Positions 36,481-48,380 of a DNA stretch of 64,000 bases are shown in pieces. This DNA is from Amorphus coralli DSM 19760. GTDB lineage: Bacteria > Pseudomonadota > Alphaproteobacteria > Rhizobiales > Amorphaceae. Numbering within the stretch: the first letter of the stretch is position 1; every line of letters starts with the position of its first letter. The DNA lies in NCBI RefSeq assembly GCF_000374525.1, contig NZ_KB894577.1:1-64000 (forward strand), read 5' to 3'. The notes beneath the pieces were generated by a model. The model ran no database searches and was not told the DNA's origin. It saw nothing but the letters and a program-made list of their open reading frames with translations. A program made the translations under genes and the position numbers.

Positions 36481-38538
36481 ATGTCGAGAACCCGCCTCGT
36501 CTTCATCGCGATTGCCATCATCATGGTGGTCGGCGCGCAGTCCGGCATCTGGCAGACCCTGCATCAGGTCGCTTCAGGCCCGGCACACGTGGCAGGCAAT
36601 CCCGATGCGTCCGACACGGTCGCGACAGCGCCTGCTGCAGCGCAGACGGCTGCAGCACCATCGAACGCGGCGCCCCTCGCCACGCCGCCCACGGGCCCGG
36701 CGACCGGCCCCGAGCGCATCCGCTATTTCCGCAGCATCATCGACGTGGAGACGACCGGCGCGATTACCGTGGCGGAAACCATCCAGGTCGTCGCCCGGGG
36801 CGACCAGATCCGACGCGGGATCTACCGGGTCATCCCGCTGACCCGCACCATGGGTCTCGGTCGAATCCATTCCGCCTTCGACCTGACATCGGTGAAGCGC
36901 GACGGATCCGCCTCGCCCTACAGCCTGACGGTCGAGAACGGCCAGGCGGAGATCCGCATCGGCTCGGCGGACACATTCCTGAAGCCGGGCGTCTATACCT
37001 ACGAAATCGCCTACCGGATGACGAAGCAGGTCGGCTTCTTCGACGACTATGACGAGATCTACTGGAACGCGACGGGCGATGAATGGGGGTTTCCGATCGA
37101 CCGCGCCGAAGCGGTCGTCACGCCCCCGGGCGGCGCGCGGATCCTGTCCACCTCGGTCTATACCGGCAGCTTCGGCGAAAGCGGCCAGGGTGCAACGGCG
37201 ACCACGCAGGACGGGAGAGCCTTCTTCGTTACCACCCAGCCGCTTCAGCCGCGCGAGGGCATGACGGTCGCCGTGGCCTTTCCCAAGGGCATCGTGGCCG
37301 AACCCTCGCTGCTGCAGCGCCTGCTTGGCGATCCCCTTCAGGCCATCATCGCGGTGCTCGGCGCACTCGCCACGCTCGTCTATTTCATCCTCGCGTGGCG
37401 CCGCGTCGGACGGGACCCGGCGCTCGGACCCATCATCCCCGTCTACCACCCGACCGTGCCGCCGCACGCCATGCGCTATCTCGACCGCATGGCCTACGAC
37501 ACCAAGTGCCTGGTCGCGGCCATTCTCGATCTCGCCGTCAAGGGTCATGTCGAAATCGCCGAAAACGACGATGGCGTCCTGACCCTGACCCGGGCCGGAC
37601 CGCGTCGGCGCGCGCCGAGCCCCGGCGAAGCGAAGGTGCTGGCCAAGCTGTTCTTCGACGAGGGCGACACCATCACCCTCTCGAAGGCCGATTCCGTCGA
37701 GCTCGCCAAGGCGAACACGACCCTCAAGACCTTCCTCTCGGGCCGCTTCCTCCGCTCCCACATCCAGCAGAATTTCGGCTGGTGGCTGGGCGGACTGGCC
37801 ATCGGCGCCGCCACCTGGATCGCCAGCGACCTGGCGAGTGCCGACCCGATTGCCGGCCTCGGCTACCGCCTCTTCGCCTTCGCCGCCGTTGTCGGTCTGA
37901 TCGTCGCCGTGACGCTCGCGCTGAAGAGCTGGTCGCTCGTCTTTCGGCGCAACTGGACGAGCCTGCCCCAGGCGCTGGTCTTCACCATCTTCACCGTGGT
38001 GGCGTTGGGCTTCACCCTCGCGACATCGGTCCTGCTGATTGGCGATGCCGGCCTCGTTCCCGGCCTCGCCCTGGTGGTCACGGCCGCCGTTCCGCCGATC
38101 TTCTTCAAGCTGATGGCCAGGCCGACCAGCGCCGGTCTCGACGCCATGCGCGAGATCGAGGGCACCCGGCTCTACCTCACCGTGGCGGAGGCCGACCGGC
38201 TCAAGTTCGCCAACGCGCCCGACCGGACCTTCGAGCATTTCGAGGAGCTGCTGCCCTATGCCGTGGCGCTGGGCGTGGAGACCGCCTGGACCAACCAGTT
38301 CGCCCACCTGGTGGCCGCCGGCGCCATGGTCGCGCCCGTCTGGTATCACGGTCACCATGGCGGCGGCTGGTCGCCTGCCGCCCTCTCCTCGGTGTCCGAC
38401 GGGATCGGCTCCGGCATCTCCCGCACGGTCAACCAGGGCGTCGCCTCGATCCGCTCGGCCAGTTCCGGCTCGTCCGGCTCCTTCGGCGGCGGCTTTTCCG
38501 GAGGCGGCGGCGGTGGCGGCGGTGGCGGCGGCTGGTAG
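36481..38538 (+). CDS. DUF2207-domain membrane protein with Gly-rich tail
   Basis: This 685-residue protein has an N-terminal membrane/signal helix (about 5-24), an Ala/Pro-rich linker (about 35-75) and a periplasmic DUF2207 domain (about 78-265, beginning with [13 protein letters not shown]). A central helix is at about 280-300. A cytoplasmic region follows, with a winged-helix-like part ([29 protein letters not shown]), then a helix pair at about 425-545 and a C-terminal tract made almost only of Gly. The same layout is seen in DUF2207 proteins paired with LemA. Function is unknown; a role in envelope homeostasis is often proposed. The C-terminal Gly run is a simple codon repeat and could be length-variable. 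Confidence 0.85.
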   Translation: MSRTRLVFIAIAIIMVVGAQSGIWQTLHQVASGPAHVAGNPDASDTVATAPAAAQTAAAPSNAAPLATPPTGPATGPERIRYFRSIIDVETTGAITVAETIQVVARGDQIRRGIYRVIPLTRTMGLGRIHSAFDLTSVKRDGSASPYSLTVENGQAEIRIGSADTFLKPGVYTYEIAYRMTKQVGFFDDYDEIYWNATGDEWGFPIDRAEAVVTPPGGARILSTSVYTGSFGESGQGATATTQDGRAFFVTTQPLQPREGMTVAVAFPKGIVAEPSLLQRLLGDPLQAIIAVLGALATLVYFILAWRRVGRDPALGPIIPVYHPTVPPHAMRYLDRMAYDTKCLVAAILDLAVKGHVEIAENDDGVLTLTRAGPRRRAPSPGEAKVLAKLFFDEGDTITLSKADSVELAKANTTLKTFLSGRFLRSHIQQNFGWWLGGLAIGAATWIASDLASADPIAGLGYRLFAFAAVVGLIVAVTLALKSWSLVFRRNWTSLPQALVFTIFTVVALGFTLATSVLLIGDAGLVPGLALVVTAAVPPIFFKLMARPTSAGLDAMREIEGTRLYLTVAEADRLKFANAPDRTFEHFEELLPYAVALGVETAWTNQFAHLVAAGAMVAPVWYHGHHGGGWSPAALSSVSDGIGSGISRTVNQGVASIRSASSGSSGSFGGGFSGGGGGGGGGGGW

Positions 38539-38584
38539 AAACCATCGGACGGCTTGAACCGCGACAGCCGGGATCCGGGCTGCT

Positions 38585-39622
38585 ATGAGCGACTGCCACA
38601 CATTGGAATGGGTTCAGCCCGCGCCGCCGGAGTCAGTTGCGTCTGCCATGGTCAAGATCTGCATCGTCATCCCCGCCTACAATGAAGAGCACGCGATCGC
38701 CGACACGGTCGAGGACTACGCGGCGCATTTTCCCGATGCGGTGATGGTGGTGGTCGACAACAACTCGAAGGACCGCACCCATGCGATCGTCGAGGAGCAC
38801 TTCCGGGGCACCCGCCACCTGCTCCTGAAGGAAACCGCCCAGGGCAAGGGCCGGGCGGTCAAGAAGGCCCTCTCCCGTCTCGTCGCCGACGTCTACATCA
38901 TGGTGGACGCCGATCACACCTATCCGGCCACCGATGCCCGCCGCCTCTGCGACGAGCTGATCCGCGAGCGCCTCGACATGGTCGTCGGAGACCGGGTCAG
39001 CCACGGCGCCTACGACAAGCAGAACACCCGCTCGTTCCACGGCTTCGGCAACCGGGTGCTCACCCAGCTGATCTCGTTCCTTGCGAACAAACGCTACAGC
39101 GACGTGCTCTCCGGCATGCGGATCATGTCGCGGCCCTTCGTCGACCTCCTCGACGTCCAGAGCCACGGCTTCCAGCTCGAAACCGAGCTCAACGTCATTG
39201 CCGCCTACGCCAAGGCCGATGTGCGCGAAGTGCCCATCGACTACCGGGCGCGCAAGGAGGATTCGGAATCCAAGCTCGACACGTTCCGCGACGGCGCGCG
39301 GATCGTGATGTTCGCCATCCTCAACGCGATCGCCTTCTATCCGTTCGTGATCTTCGGCGCGGTCGGCGCGCTCTGCCTGCTGATCTCGCTGGTATGGGGC
39401 CTGTTCGTCATCTCCACATACCTCCAACTCGGAGCAGTGCCCTACATCGCCACCACCATCGCGGCGGCGACCTTCGGGATGATCGGACTGCAGTCGATCA
39501 CCTCGGGCCTGATCCTCGGGATCATCGGCGGCGACCGGCGCCGGGCCACCATCGCCGACTTCCTCAAGGGACGCCGGGAGTGGAACGAACGGCTGGACGC
39601 GCTGGAAGCCGAGCAGCCCTGA
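38585..39622 (+). CDS. GT2 polyprenyl-phosphate glycosyltransferase-like protein
   Basis: This 345-residue glycosyltransferase family 2 (DPM1/GtrB-like) protein has a nucleotide-sugar site starting with IVIPAYNEE, DNNSKD, and the metal-binding DxD in VDADHTYP (about residue 103). SGMRIMSRPF and the HGFQLETELNV acceptor motif follow. Two hydrophobic helices near the C-terminus (about 250-310) anchor it. Such enzymes load a sugar on undecaprenyl phosphate. Two starts are possible: ATG 38585 or ATG 38648 (the conserved domain begins here); neither has a good ribosome site. A GtrA-type protein is encoded convergently 109 bases away, the classical partner for flipping the lipid-linked sugar. Confidence 0.85.
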   Translation: MSDCHTLEWVQPAPPESVASAMVKICIVIPAYNEEHAIADTVEDYAAHFPDAVMVVVDNNSKDRTHAIVEEHFRGTRHLLLKETAQGKGRAVKKALSRLVADVYIMVDADHTYPATDARRLCDELIRERLDMVVGDRVSHGAYDKQNTRSFHGFGNRVLTQLISFLANKRYSDVLSGMRIMSRPFVDLLDVQSHGFQLETELNVIAAYAKADVREVPIDYRARKEDSESKLDTFRDGARIVMFAILNAIAFYPFVIFGAVGALCLLISLVWGLFVISTYLQLGAVPYIATTIAAATFGMIGLQSITSGLILGIIGGDRRRATIADFLKGRREWNERLDALEAEQP

Positions 39623-39731
39623 TCGCCCTTTCCGCAGACCCGGTGCCTTCAGGCGAGCCGTAGACGGGTTCCCCTGCGCCCCCGGAACCTGCCGGCGGGC
39701 GCGCCCCGTGGAATCGACGGCATGAACAGGC

Positions 39732-40172
39732 CTATCGGCCGTAGAGCTTCAGGTTGAGGAGCGCGAAGGTCACGAAGGCGGCCGCGGCCGAGCCGAAGAA
39801 CAGCGCCACCAGTGCCGGCGCCTGCATGCCGCCAATCCCGGTCACCAGCACCACGTAGATGCCGGAATTGATCAGGAAGCCCACCACCTGCACGCCGACA
39901 TAGCCGGCAAGCTCTGCGCTGAGACGCGGCCGGCCCCGGTCGCCGAACGACCACGTCCGGTTCAGGGTCCAGGTCACGAGAAGCGCAGCCGGAAACGACA
40001 GGCAGCGCGCGCCGATCGGCCCGATCGCCGTGGTCGCCAGCACCAGGCTGAGAACACCCGCATCCACCAGAAAGCCGGTGCCGCCCGTCACCAGGAAGCG
40101 GAAGATCCGCCGCAGCCCGCTGATCGCGCCGTCGGCGGGCGCCGCGGCTGTCTCGGGTGGCGGTGCGGTCAT
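39732..40172 (-). CDS. GtrA-family membrane protein
   Basis: This 146-residue protein has four membrane helices and the family pattern FLVTGGTGFLVDAGVL and NRTWSFGDRG. GtrA-like proteins are thought to flip undecaprenyl-phosphate-linked sugars across the inner membrane for modification of surface polymers. A convergent GT2 gene of the matching type lies next to it. The ArnT/PMT-like protein gene is 172 bases upstream on the same strand, so all three parts of a glycan-decoration system (loader, flippase, transferase) are clustered. The start is ATG 40172. Confidence 0.88.
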   Translation of the reverse strand: MTAPPPETAAAPADGAISGLRRIFRFLVTGGTGFLVDAGVLSLVLATTAIGPIGARCLSFPAALLVTWTLNRTWSFGDRGRPRLSAELAGYVGVQVVGFLINSGIYVVLVTGIGGMQAPALVALFFGSAAAAFVTFALLNLKLYGR

Positions 40173-40344
40173 ATGCGGTTCTCCGGAGATGAGTGTCGGG
40201 CGAATCGCCCGATTTCTGGGCAACCCACCTTGTGCGGGGCCTGCCTACCAACGGGTACGAATCCGTCAAGTCGATGGCAGAAATACCGGTTGGGTACGCG
40301 GGGCGGGGCGGTCTGGACCTGCCTGAAGCGGCAATCGTGCCAGA

Positions 40345-41973
40345 TCAGCGCCAGTGACTGGAAAACGGCCAGTCCAGCACGAAGCGGACGGCGACGGGGT
40401 GCACCGACGCCTCGTCGACCGGCGCCTCCCGGGCCAGCGCAACGCCGAAATCGACGCTCACCGTCTCCGCTTCGACCGGCCGCAGGAAGAGCAGCCTGAT
40501 GCCTTCGCCCTGCCCCTTCCCTTCGCGCGGAAACATCCGATACTCGCCGTAATTCTCCAGTGGCTCGCCGCCGTTCACCCGCACCGTGGCCCGGTTCTCG
40601 AAGTAGACGTCCGTCCAGCCGGCCGGCGTCCCGTCGAAGTCGATATATTCCAGCGCCGGACCGTCGGAAAAGGCGAGCTCGACACCCCCCTCTCCGCCCG
40701 CCGTCACCGAAAGCGGCGGCCGGGCCACCGGATCGACGTTGATACTGAACAGGACGAGCGTCGCGATCACCCCGAAGGCGAGGCCAACCCGGGCGCGTAG
40801 CCGCGCGGCTCCGCGTGCCTGGATCGCGTGCACCACGAAATAGGCCGCGAACGCCACGATCCATGGCAGCATCCACTTGAAATAGTGAATGTTGTTGTAG
40901 CGGAAGGTGCCGGTCGGCAGTGCGTCACCATAGGAGAAGTAGAGGACGATCTGGAACAGCGCGGCCACTGCCGCCAGCCGGAACACGAGCGGCCGGGCGA
41001 ACAGCGCCGCGGCCGGCAGGAAGCCGAGACAGAGCGCGTTGATCGGCAGTTCCGTCAGCCAGTCGGCGCCGCGCTCCAGATAGATCGGGTGCGAGGCCAC
41101 CACCAGCGAGAACAGCTTCTCGAAGAAATCCCCGAAATAGAATCCGCGCGACACCGACAGGGCGAAATAGCCACCCATCAGGTCGCCGAAGACCAGCAGG
41201 TTGAACCCGAACATGATGACGGCGCCGGGAACCAGCCCGAGCACGCCGGCCACCGCCGCCCAGAGCGCGCAGCGCCGGCGCGCGGGGTCTCCGCTGAACA
41301 GATCGAGGAGCACCAGCACGCCATAACCCAGCGCCACCGGCGCGAGCAGCACGATGTCGCCCGGCCTCAGGGGCAGTTGCAGGCCGCACACGAGACCGAA
41401 CAGGTAGGCGTTCAGGACATGCGTTCGCAGGCCCCAGCCGCCCTCGCGCCTGGCCCGGTCGTAGCGATCGAGAAGCAAAAGAGCGGCGGCCACAAGCACC
41501 GCGGACACGCTGGTGGTCCACGGTATGACCCACTGGAGGCGAATGACATTGAAGACCGCAATGAACGCAAAGCCGATGATCGCCGCCGGCCAGAAACCGA
41601 TGGCCCGACGCGTCGTGGCGACGAACAGCAGAAAGAACCCCAGCGTCGCGGCAAGATCGACGAAATAGTAGGGGTGATAGGGAAAGACCGGCACGAATGC
41701 CGCCCCGATCAGCGGGTAGAGCGGCGGATAGTAATATTCAGCGGGATCGAGGTTCCAGTCGAGGATCGCCTTGGCCGAACGCAGATAGTTGCCCTGGTCG
41801 AACCAGCCCCACCAGCCCAGCGGATACTCCGGATTGTTGCCCGGCACCGGCTTCCACGAGATGTAGGTCGTCTGCCAGAGGACGAAGATAACCAGCATGA
41901 AAAGACAGAGGACGATCCACTGCTTCGGCGATATGCCGGAAGTCCCATCGGGCGAGGCAGTCGATGCATGCAT
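40345..41973 (-). CDS. GT-C fold membrane glycosyltransferase-like protein (ArnT/PMT-like)
   Basis: This 542-residue polytopic protein has about 11 membrane helices to residue 395, followed by a hydrophilic C-terminal part of about 130 residues that looks like a beta-sandwich. After the first helix the loop has DQGNYLRSAKAILDWNLDP, with an acidic residue in the position used by GT-C transferases, and YYYPPLYPLIGAAF matches the usual helix-2 entry. The likely role is transfer of the GtrA-flipped sugar onto a polymer or lipid; the donor is unknown. The start is ATG 41973, in a GCATGCATGC run without a clear ribosome site. It diverges from manC. Confidence 0.7.
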   Translation of the reverse strand: MHASTASPDGTSGISPKQWIVLCLFMLVIFVLWQTTYISWKPVPGNNPEYPLGWWGWFDQGNYLRSAKAILDWNLDPAEYYYPPLYPLIGAAFVPVFPYHPYYFVDLAATLGFFLLFVATTRRAIGFWPAAIIGFAFIAVFNVIRLQWVIPWTTSVSAVLVAAALLLLDRYDRARREGGWGLRTHVLNAYLFGLVCGLQLPLRPGDIVLLAPVALGYGVLVLLDLFSGDPARRRCALWAAVAGVLGLVPGAVIMFGFNLLVFGDLMGGYFALSVSRGFYFGDFFEKLFSLVVASHPIYLERGADWLTELPINALCLGFLPAAALFARPLVFRLAAVAALFQIVLYFSYGDALPTGTFRYNNIHYFKWMLPWIVAFAAYFVVHAIQARGAARLRARVGLAFGVIATLVLFSINVDPVARPPLSVTAGGEGGVELAFSDGPALEYIDFDGTPAGWTDVYFENRATVRVNGGEPLENYGEYRMFPREGKGQGEGIRLLFLRPVEAETVSVDFGVALAREAPVDEASVHPVAVRFVLDWPFSSHWR

Positions 41974-42186
41974 GCGGAGGCAACCCGGCGGAACGCGGCC
42001 AAACTGGAATTGGACCAATCCAATAGTCGGTCCCGGACCGGGTTTCCAGCCATTGGTCGAGAATTGCACCGCGCCACTTGGCCCTGGATGCCGGGATCGG
42101 CAGTGATCTGGCCCTAAACCGATCGCGCGACGTTGACACGGCCGCCGATTGGAATGACTAGAGGGGCCAAATCGCAGCGGGAGTTC

Positions 42187-43593
42187 ATGCACATGGTGGT
42201 TCCGGTCATTCTGTCCGGCGGATCGGGTACGCGGCTCTGGCCGCTTTCGCGGGCGGATCTGCCGAAACAGCTCGCCCCCCTCTTCGGGGAGGAATCGCTG
42301 TTCCAGCACACGGTGCGCCGGGTCGTCGGATCGCCGCTCTACCAGACGCCCGTCGTGCTCGCCTCGGCCGACGGCCGCTTTCTCATCCGTGAGCAGCTTC
42401 AGGCGCTCGGGGTCGACGGCAAGATCGTGCTCGAACCGGCCCGGCGCGACACGCTCGCGGCCATCGCCGCCGCGGCTGCCGTCGCCTACGAGGACGACCC
42501 CGAGGCGATCCTGCTCATCATGCCGTCGGATCACCTGATCACCGACGCAGACGCCTTCGCCGAGGCCGCCGAGGCGGCAGCGAAGGTTGCGGCCGAGGGC
42601 GGTATCGTGACGCTCGGCGTCAGGCCGACCCACCCGGCAACCGGCTACGGATACATCGCGCCCGGCGAGCCCGGACCGGATGGCTCCTTCAAGATCGCCC
42701 GCTTCCTGGAGAAGCCCTCGGCCGACGCCGCAGCGACGCTGATCGACGAAGGCTGCCTGTGGAACGCGGGCATGTTCTGCTTCCGCGCCGCATCGCTACT
42801 CGACGAGGTTGCTCGGCTGGAGCCGGAAACCCATGCCGCAATCAAGGCCGCCGTCGCCGAAGCCTCCGACGATATCGGCTTCACCGTGCTCGGCCCGTCC
42901 TTCGAGAAGGCGCGCGCCATCTCCTTCGACTACGCGGTCATGGAGCGCACCGAATCGTCCTTCGTGGTGCCGGTGACGTTCAGCTGGTCCGATGTGGGCG
43001 ACTGGAAGGCCTTCTGGGAGGCCACCGACCAGAGCTCCGACGGCGTCACCACCGAGGGCGACGTCGTGGTCCTCGATTCCAAGAATTCCATCGTCCGCTC
43101 CGGCGGCCGACTCATCTGCGCGGTTGGTGTTGAGAACCTCGCCATCGTGGAAACGCCGGACGCCGTCCTCGTCGCGGACCTGCAGCAGGCCCAGAAGGTC
43201 AAGCAGCTGGTCGGCACGCTGTCCGCCCAGGGCCGCAGCGAGGCCTCCGAGCATGCCCGGGTCTACCGCCCCTGGGGCTGGTACCAGACCATGGACATCG
43301 GCGACCGCTTCCGCGTGAAGCGCATCGCCGTCAAGCCGGGCGCCAAGCTGTCCCTGCAGAAGCACTTCCACCGCGCCGAGCACTGGGTCGTGGTGCGCGG
43401 CACCGCCGAAATCACCGTGGGCGAGGAAACGAAGATCCTGCGCGAGAACGAGAGCATCTTCATCCCGATGGGCGAGGTCCATCGCCTGGCCAACCCGGGC
43501 CGGATCGGCGTGGAGATCATCGAGGTCCAGACCGGCGCCTATCTGGAGGAGGACGACATCGTCCGCATCCAGGACGATTTCGGAAGGCAATGA
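42187..43593 (+). CDS. manC: Mannose-1-phosphate guanylyltransferase / mannose-6-phosphate isomerase
   Basis: This bifunctional enzyme of about 468 residues makes GDP-mannose. The nucleotidyltransferase site is VILSGGSGTRLWPLSR (about residues 6-21), with the sugar-site patterns FIEKP-like FLEKPSADAA and WNAGMFCFRA. The C-terminal cupin isomerase domain (about 340-468) has RPWGWYQTMDIGDRF and QKHFHRAEHWVVVRGTAEIT, with the metal-binding His cluster. Start at ATG 42187, or more likely ATG 42193, which is eight or nine bases after GGGAG. The GT4 gene overlaps its stop (ATGA), so they are coupled. A TTGACA lies upstream at 42133. Confidence 0.92.
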   Translation: MHMVVPVILSGGSGTRLWPLSRADLPKQLAPLFGEESLFQHTVRRVVGSPLYQTPVVLASADGRFLIREQLQALGVDGKIVLEPARRDTLAAIAAAAAVAYEDDPEAILLIMPSDHLITDADAFAEAAEAAAKVAAEGGIVTLGVRPTHPATGYGYIAPGEPGPDGSFKIARFLEKPSADAAATLIDEGCLWNAGMFCFRAASLLDEVARLEPETHAAIKAAVAEASDDIGFTVLGPSFEKARAISFDYAVMERTESSFVVPVTFSWSDVGDWKAFWEATDQSSDGVTTEGDVVVLDSKNSIVRSGGRLICAVGVENLAIVETPDAVLVADLQQAQKVKQLVGTLSAQGRSEASEHARVYRPWGWYQTMDIGDRFRVKRIAVKPGAKLSLQKHFHRAEHWVVVRGTAEITVGEETKILRENESIFIPMGEVHRLANPGRIGVEIIEVQTGAYLEEDDIVRIQDDFGRQ

Positions 43594-44867
43594 CGCGACT
43601 TTTCGTCGACGTCACCGAAGTCTCTGCCCTCGGCCGCAAGGCCGAGGAACTGACCGGGGTCCAGCGGACCTGCCTGGAGTTCGCCTACGAGCTCGTCACG
43701 GCGGGCCGCGCCACCGCGGTCGTTCTCAATCCCCTCACCGGCCGCTTCCGCGAGGTCGCTCCGTGGGCTTTCGACCCGGAGCACCTCTACGCCACCGAAA
43801 CGGTGAAGGAGCGGCTCGGCCTGCTGCCCAAGGTGCGCAGCCTCGGCAAGTATCGCGGCCTCAAGCGCGCCCTTTACGAGGCCGAACAGGCCGCCCTCGG
43901 TGCGGCCCGGTCACTCAGGCCCGGACGTCCCGGCTCCGCCGTCGGCGACGTCGTCAGTCTCGATGGCGGCGTGCTTCTCACCCCGGCAAACTTCGAGATC
44001 GCCCGCCGCGTCGGTCTGCGCGCCAAGGCGCTGCATCCCACCGTCTCCGTCGTCGCGGTCCTCTACGACACCATTCCCCTGGCTGCGGAGGCCGGCGTGG
44101 GCGTAGGTTTCGGCCGGGCCTACCAGTCCTCCTACAGGGCACTTGCGCAGGCGGGCACGCGCTTCATCGCGATTTCGGAGCACACCAGGCGCGACGCGCT
44201 TGCGGAGATCGAAAAGGGCGCCCTCGATCCCTCCGTCGCCCCGGAAGCCGCGATCCTGCTTGCCCACGAGTTTCGCGATCCACCGCCGGGTTCACGGGCC
44301 GGTGCCTTGCCGGAGCGGCCCTATTTTCTGTCCGTCGGCAGCCCGACGGGCCGCAAGAACGGCAAGCTCCTGTGCGAGGCCTATCGCCGTCTTGCCGGCA
44401 CGGACGCAGCCGAGGCGCTGCCGCACCTCGTCTTCGCCGGTCGCGTGGGCCAGGACGTGGAGACGCTCCTCGATCGGCTGGGAGACTACCGCAACATTGC
44501 GCCGGTGGTCCGCCTCGTTGACCAGCCGAACCATGCCACTTTGCAGGCGCTCTACCGAGGTGCGGAGGCGCTGCTCTTTCCCAGCCTCTATGAGGGATTC
44601 GGCCTGCCGGTCGGCGAGGCACTCTGGCTCGGCACACCGGTGATCGCCTCACGCGCCACCTCCATTCCGGAAGCGGGCGGGGCACTTGCCGACTATTTCG
44701 ACCCCGCCAGCGCCGACGAGCTGGCCGCCCTTCTCTCCCGCGCCGCCACCGAGCCTGGCTGGCTTGACGCCCGCCGGCAGGCGGTTGCCGCGGCCCGTCC
44801 GCAACTCAGGAGCTGGGCCCGTGTCGCCGCCGACTATGCCGACCAGGCGGTGACGATACCGGGCTGA
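43590..44867 (+). CDS. GT4-type glycosyltransferase
   Basis: This 425-residue GT-B-fold glycosyltransferase has a less conserved N-terminal Rossmann half (to about 230) starting FVDVTEVSALGRKAEELTG. The C-terminal donor-binding half has FLSVGSPTGRKNGKLL, VRLVDQPNHATLQALYRGAEALLFPS and EGFGLPVGEALW, the E-x7-E motif that holds the nucleotide sugar. The N-terminal motif LTGVQRTCLEF resembles that of the C-terminal module of the large transferase at 48659. Its ATG overlaps the manC stop by four bases, so it probably uses GDP-mannose. A strong terminator follows 21 bases after the stop. Confidence 0.85.
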   Translation: MTRLFVDVTEVSALGRKAEELTGVQRTCLEFAYELVTAGRATAVVLNPLTGRFREVAPWAFDPEHLYATETVKERLGLLPKVRSLGKYRGLKRALYEAEQAALGAARSLRPGRPGSAVGDVVSLDGGVLLTPANFEIARRVGLRAKALHPTVSVVAVLYDTIPLAAEAGVGVGFGRAYQSSYRALAQAGTRFIAISEHTRRDALAEIEKGALDPSVAPEAAILLAHEFRDPPPGSRAGALPERPYFLSVGSPTGRKNGKLLCEAYRRLAGTDAAEALPHLVFAGRVGQDVETLLDRLGDYRNIAPVVRLVDQPNHATLQALYRGAEALLFPSLYEGFGLPVGEALWLGTPVIASRATSIPEAGGALADYFDPASADELAALLSRAATEPGWLDARRQAVAAARPQLRSWARVAADYADQAVTIPG

Positions 44868-44888
44868 GCCAGTCGCTGCTCACGTAAG

Positions 44889-44921
44889 AAGGGCGCGACG
44901 GGAGATCCCGGTCGCGCCCTT
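44889..44921. terminator. Strong bidirectional terminator
   Basis: AAGGGCGCGAC-GGG, loop AGAT, CCC-G-GTCGCGCCCTT: about 14 bp of stem with one bulge, flanked by A-rich sequence on the left and TT on the right. It serves the convergent GT4 and ABC exporter genes. Confidence 0.75.
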
Positions 44922-44955
44922 GAACTTGGCTCGACTGCGAGTGGGCGCGGCCGCC

Positions 44956-46800
44956 CTACTCCGCCGCCTCGCCCATTTCGAACTGCAGCATGACGATGCG
45001 CTTGTAGTAGTCATTGCGCTCGACCAGCTCGTCGTGGGTGCCCTGGTCGGTGACGTGCCCGCTGTCGATGAGCGCGATCCGGTCCGCCTCCTTCACTGTC
45101 GAGAGGCGGTGCGCGATGACGATGATGGTCTTCTTCTTCGCCTGGGAGCGGACATAGTCCTTGATCAACTGCTCGTTCTCGGCGTCCAGCGCCGACGTGA
45201 CCTCGTCCAGCAGCAGGATCGGCGCATCGCGGATGATGGCACGCGCCATGTTCAGCCGCTGGGCCTGTCCACCGGAGATCATTGCACCCAGCTCGCCCAC
45301 GTCCGTGTCGTAGCCAGCCGGCTGCGCCTCGATGAAGGAATGCAGGCCGACAGCCTCGCACGCCGCGACGACGCGCTCGTGAGACACTGAGGAGTCCTTG
45401 AGGGTGAGATTGTCTCGGATAGTCCCGGAAAAGATGTAGTTCGACTGGCTGACGAAGGCGATTGAGTCGCGGATGTCGCCTGTGTCGAGCTGGCCGACAT
45501 CGTGACCGAACAGCCGCAGCGTACCGCCGGTCGGTAGGAAGAACTTCATCAGGAGCTTGAACACGGTCGACTTGCCGGCGCCGGATGGACCGACCAAGGC
45601 GATCATCTCGCCCTGCTTGATCTCCAGATTCATCCCGTCCAGGACAAGCCCCCCGTCGCCATATCGGAAGTCGACATTCTCAAAGGCGATAGCTGGGACG
45701 GCGGGCTCGGCTTCCTCAGAAATCGAGTGGCCGGCCGGCGCGGGCAGCCGGGTCGGACCGCTCTCCTCGTAATCCGTATCATTGAGAAGGCTGTTGACCA
45801 TCTCGACCGCCATCATGGCGGTCCGGATCTGCACGCGCATCTGGCTGAGCCGGCGCGCCGGATCCGCAGCGAGAAGCAGGGCCGTCAGGAATGACATGAA
45901 CGTGCCGGGGGAGTAGACCCCCATCGTCAGGCGCCATCCGGCGTAAAGGATGGCAAGTCCCACCGCGACACCGCCGACCGTGTCCAGCAGTGGCAGCGGC
46001 GCCGCGTTCAGGGCGGCGATGCGGTTCTTCTGCTGGCGCAGCCCCTCAATGATCTCGCGGCTTTCGCTCAGGAGCGGCTGCTCGAGCCGGAAAGCCTTGA
46101 TGACAGTGATACCCTGAACCGTCTCGCGCACCTGCCGGTTCAGGTACTGGTAACCGGCCAGTTCCGCGCCCACCAGCCCACGGATACGTCGGAGGAGCCT
46201 ACTCACACCGTAAAAGACGATCGGGGCAACGAGGAAGGAGCAGATGGTCAGATAGGCATCCTGAAACAGCATCACTCCGAGAAGGGCGACCAGGGTAGCC
46301 GCATCGCGAAGCCCGTTCACAAGGACCTGGTTGAGGATCGAGTTGAAGCCCGCCGCCCCCTGGTTGAAGCGCATGGTCAGGTCGTCGGAGCTGTAACGGG
46401 AGAAGAACGAAACTTTCTGCCGCATGATGTGCTCGAACATCCGGTTCTGGATGTCGGCGACCAGGGCATTCGAGATCTGGTTCGACAGCACCGACTGGAA
46501 ATAGAGCGACAGGCCACGAACCAGAAAGACGGCCACAACCGCAAAGAACAGCGGCAGGATCAGAGGAGCCTTCTGATCAACGAACACCGTCTCCACCACG
46601 TCCTTCACCATCCAGGCGATGCCGGCGGTGGTGCCCGACACAAACCCGATCAGGATGAAGATGATCACATACTTCTTCCAGAAGATGCGGAAGTAGGTCC
46701 GAAAGATGTCAACGAACAGGCTGATGTCGCCCGTCGACGGGATTTTCAGCATCCGCGAAAGCCAGTGCGGCAGCCGGTCCCGGGTTTGAGTGAAAGACAT
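44956..46800 (-). CDS. ABC exporter, MsbA-like (membrane + ATPase fused)
   Basis: This 614-residue half-transporter has six membrane helices in residues 40-330 and an ATPase domain from about 370, with Walker A GPSGAGKST, Q-loop FVSQSNY, signature ISGGQAQRLNMARA, Walker B ILLLDEVTSALD and the switch His in IAHRLSTV. It works as a homodimer and exports lipids or lipid-linked glycans across the inner membrane. It sits inside the glycan region, divergent from gmd, which suggests it flips a lipid-linked oligosaccharide or a glycolipid; drug export is the alternative. A short amphipathic N-terminus (SRMLKIPS) precedes the first helix. The start is ATG 46800. Confidence 0.88.
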   Translation of the reverse strand: MSFTQTRDRLPHWLSRMLKIPSTGDISLFVDIFRTYFRIFWKKYVIIFILIGFVSGTTAGIAWMVKDVVETVFVDQKAPLILPLFFAVVAVFLVRGLSLYFQSVLSNQISNALVADIQNRMFEHIMRQKVSFFSRYSSDDLTMRFNQGAAGFNSILNQVLVNGLRDAATLVALLGVMLFQDAYLTICSFLVAPIVFYGVSRLLRRIRGLVGAELAGYQYLNRQVRETVQGITVIKAFRLEQPLLSESREIIEGLRQQKNRIAALNAAPLPLLDTVGGVAVGLAILYAGWRLTMGVYSPGTFMSFLTALLLAADPARRLSQMRVQIRTAMMAVEMVNSLLNDTDYEESGPTRLPAPAGHSISEEAEPAVPAIAFENVDFRYGDGGLVLDGMNLEIKQGEMIALVGPSGAGKSTVFKLLMKFFLPTGGTLRLFGHDVGQLDTGDIRDSIAFVSQSNYIFSGTIRDNLTLKDSSVSHERVVAACEAVGLHSFIEAQPAGYDTDVGELGAMISGGQAQRLNMARAIIRDAPILLLDEVTSALDAENEQLIKDYVRSQAKKKTIIVIAHRLSTVKEADRIALIDSGHVTDQGTHDELVERNDYYKRIVMLQFEMGEAAE

Positions 46801-48280
<1,480 letters not shown>

Positions 48281-48380
48281 CAGTCGATCGTTCGCCGCTA
48301 TCGTTGCGGGATCGGCCAAATGGGCGCCGGCTTCGACGCCCGTTTCACCGATCAGCACACTTAGGTATCCGTAACCGACC

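Noticed and set aside
38460-38538. Gly-codon repeat at the end of the DUF2207 gene as a DNA tandem repeat
   Set aside because: It encodes the usual Gly-rich tail of this protein family; the repeat is explained by coding.
41961-41975. GCATGCATGC repeat at the start of the GT-C-like gene
   Set aside because: It is a short run of alternating bases within codons for the first residues and not a recognised site.
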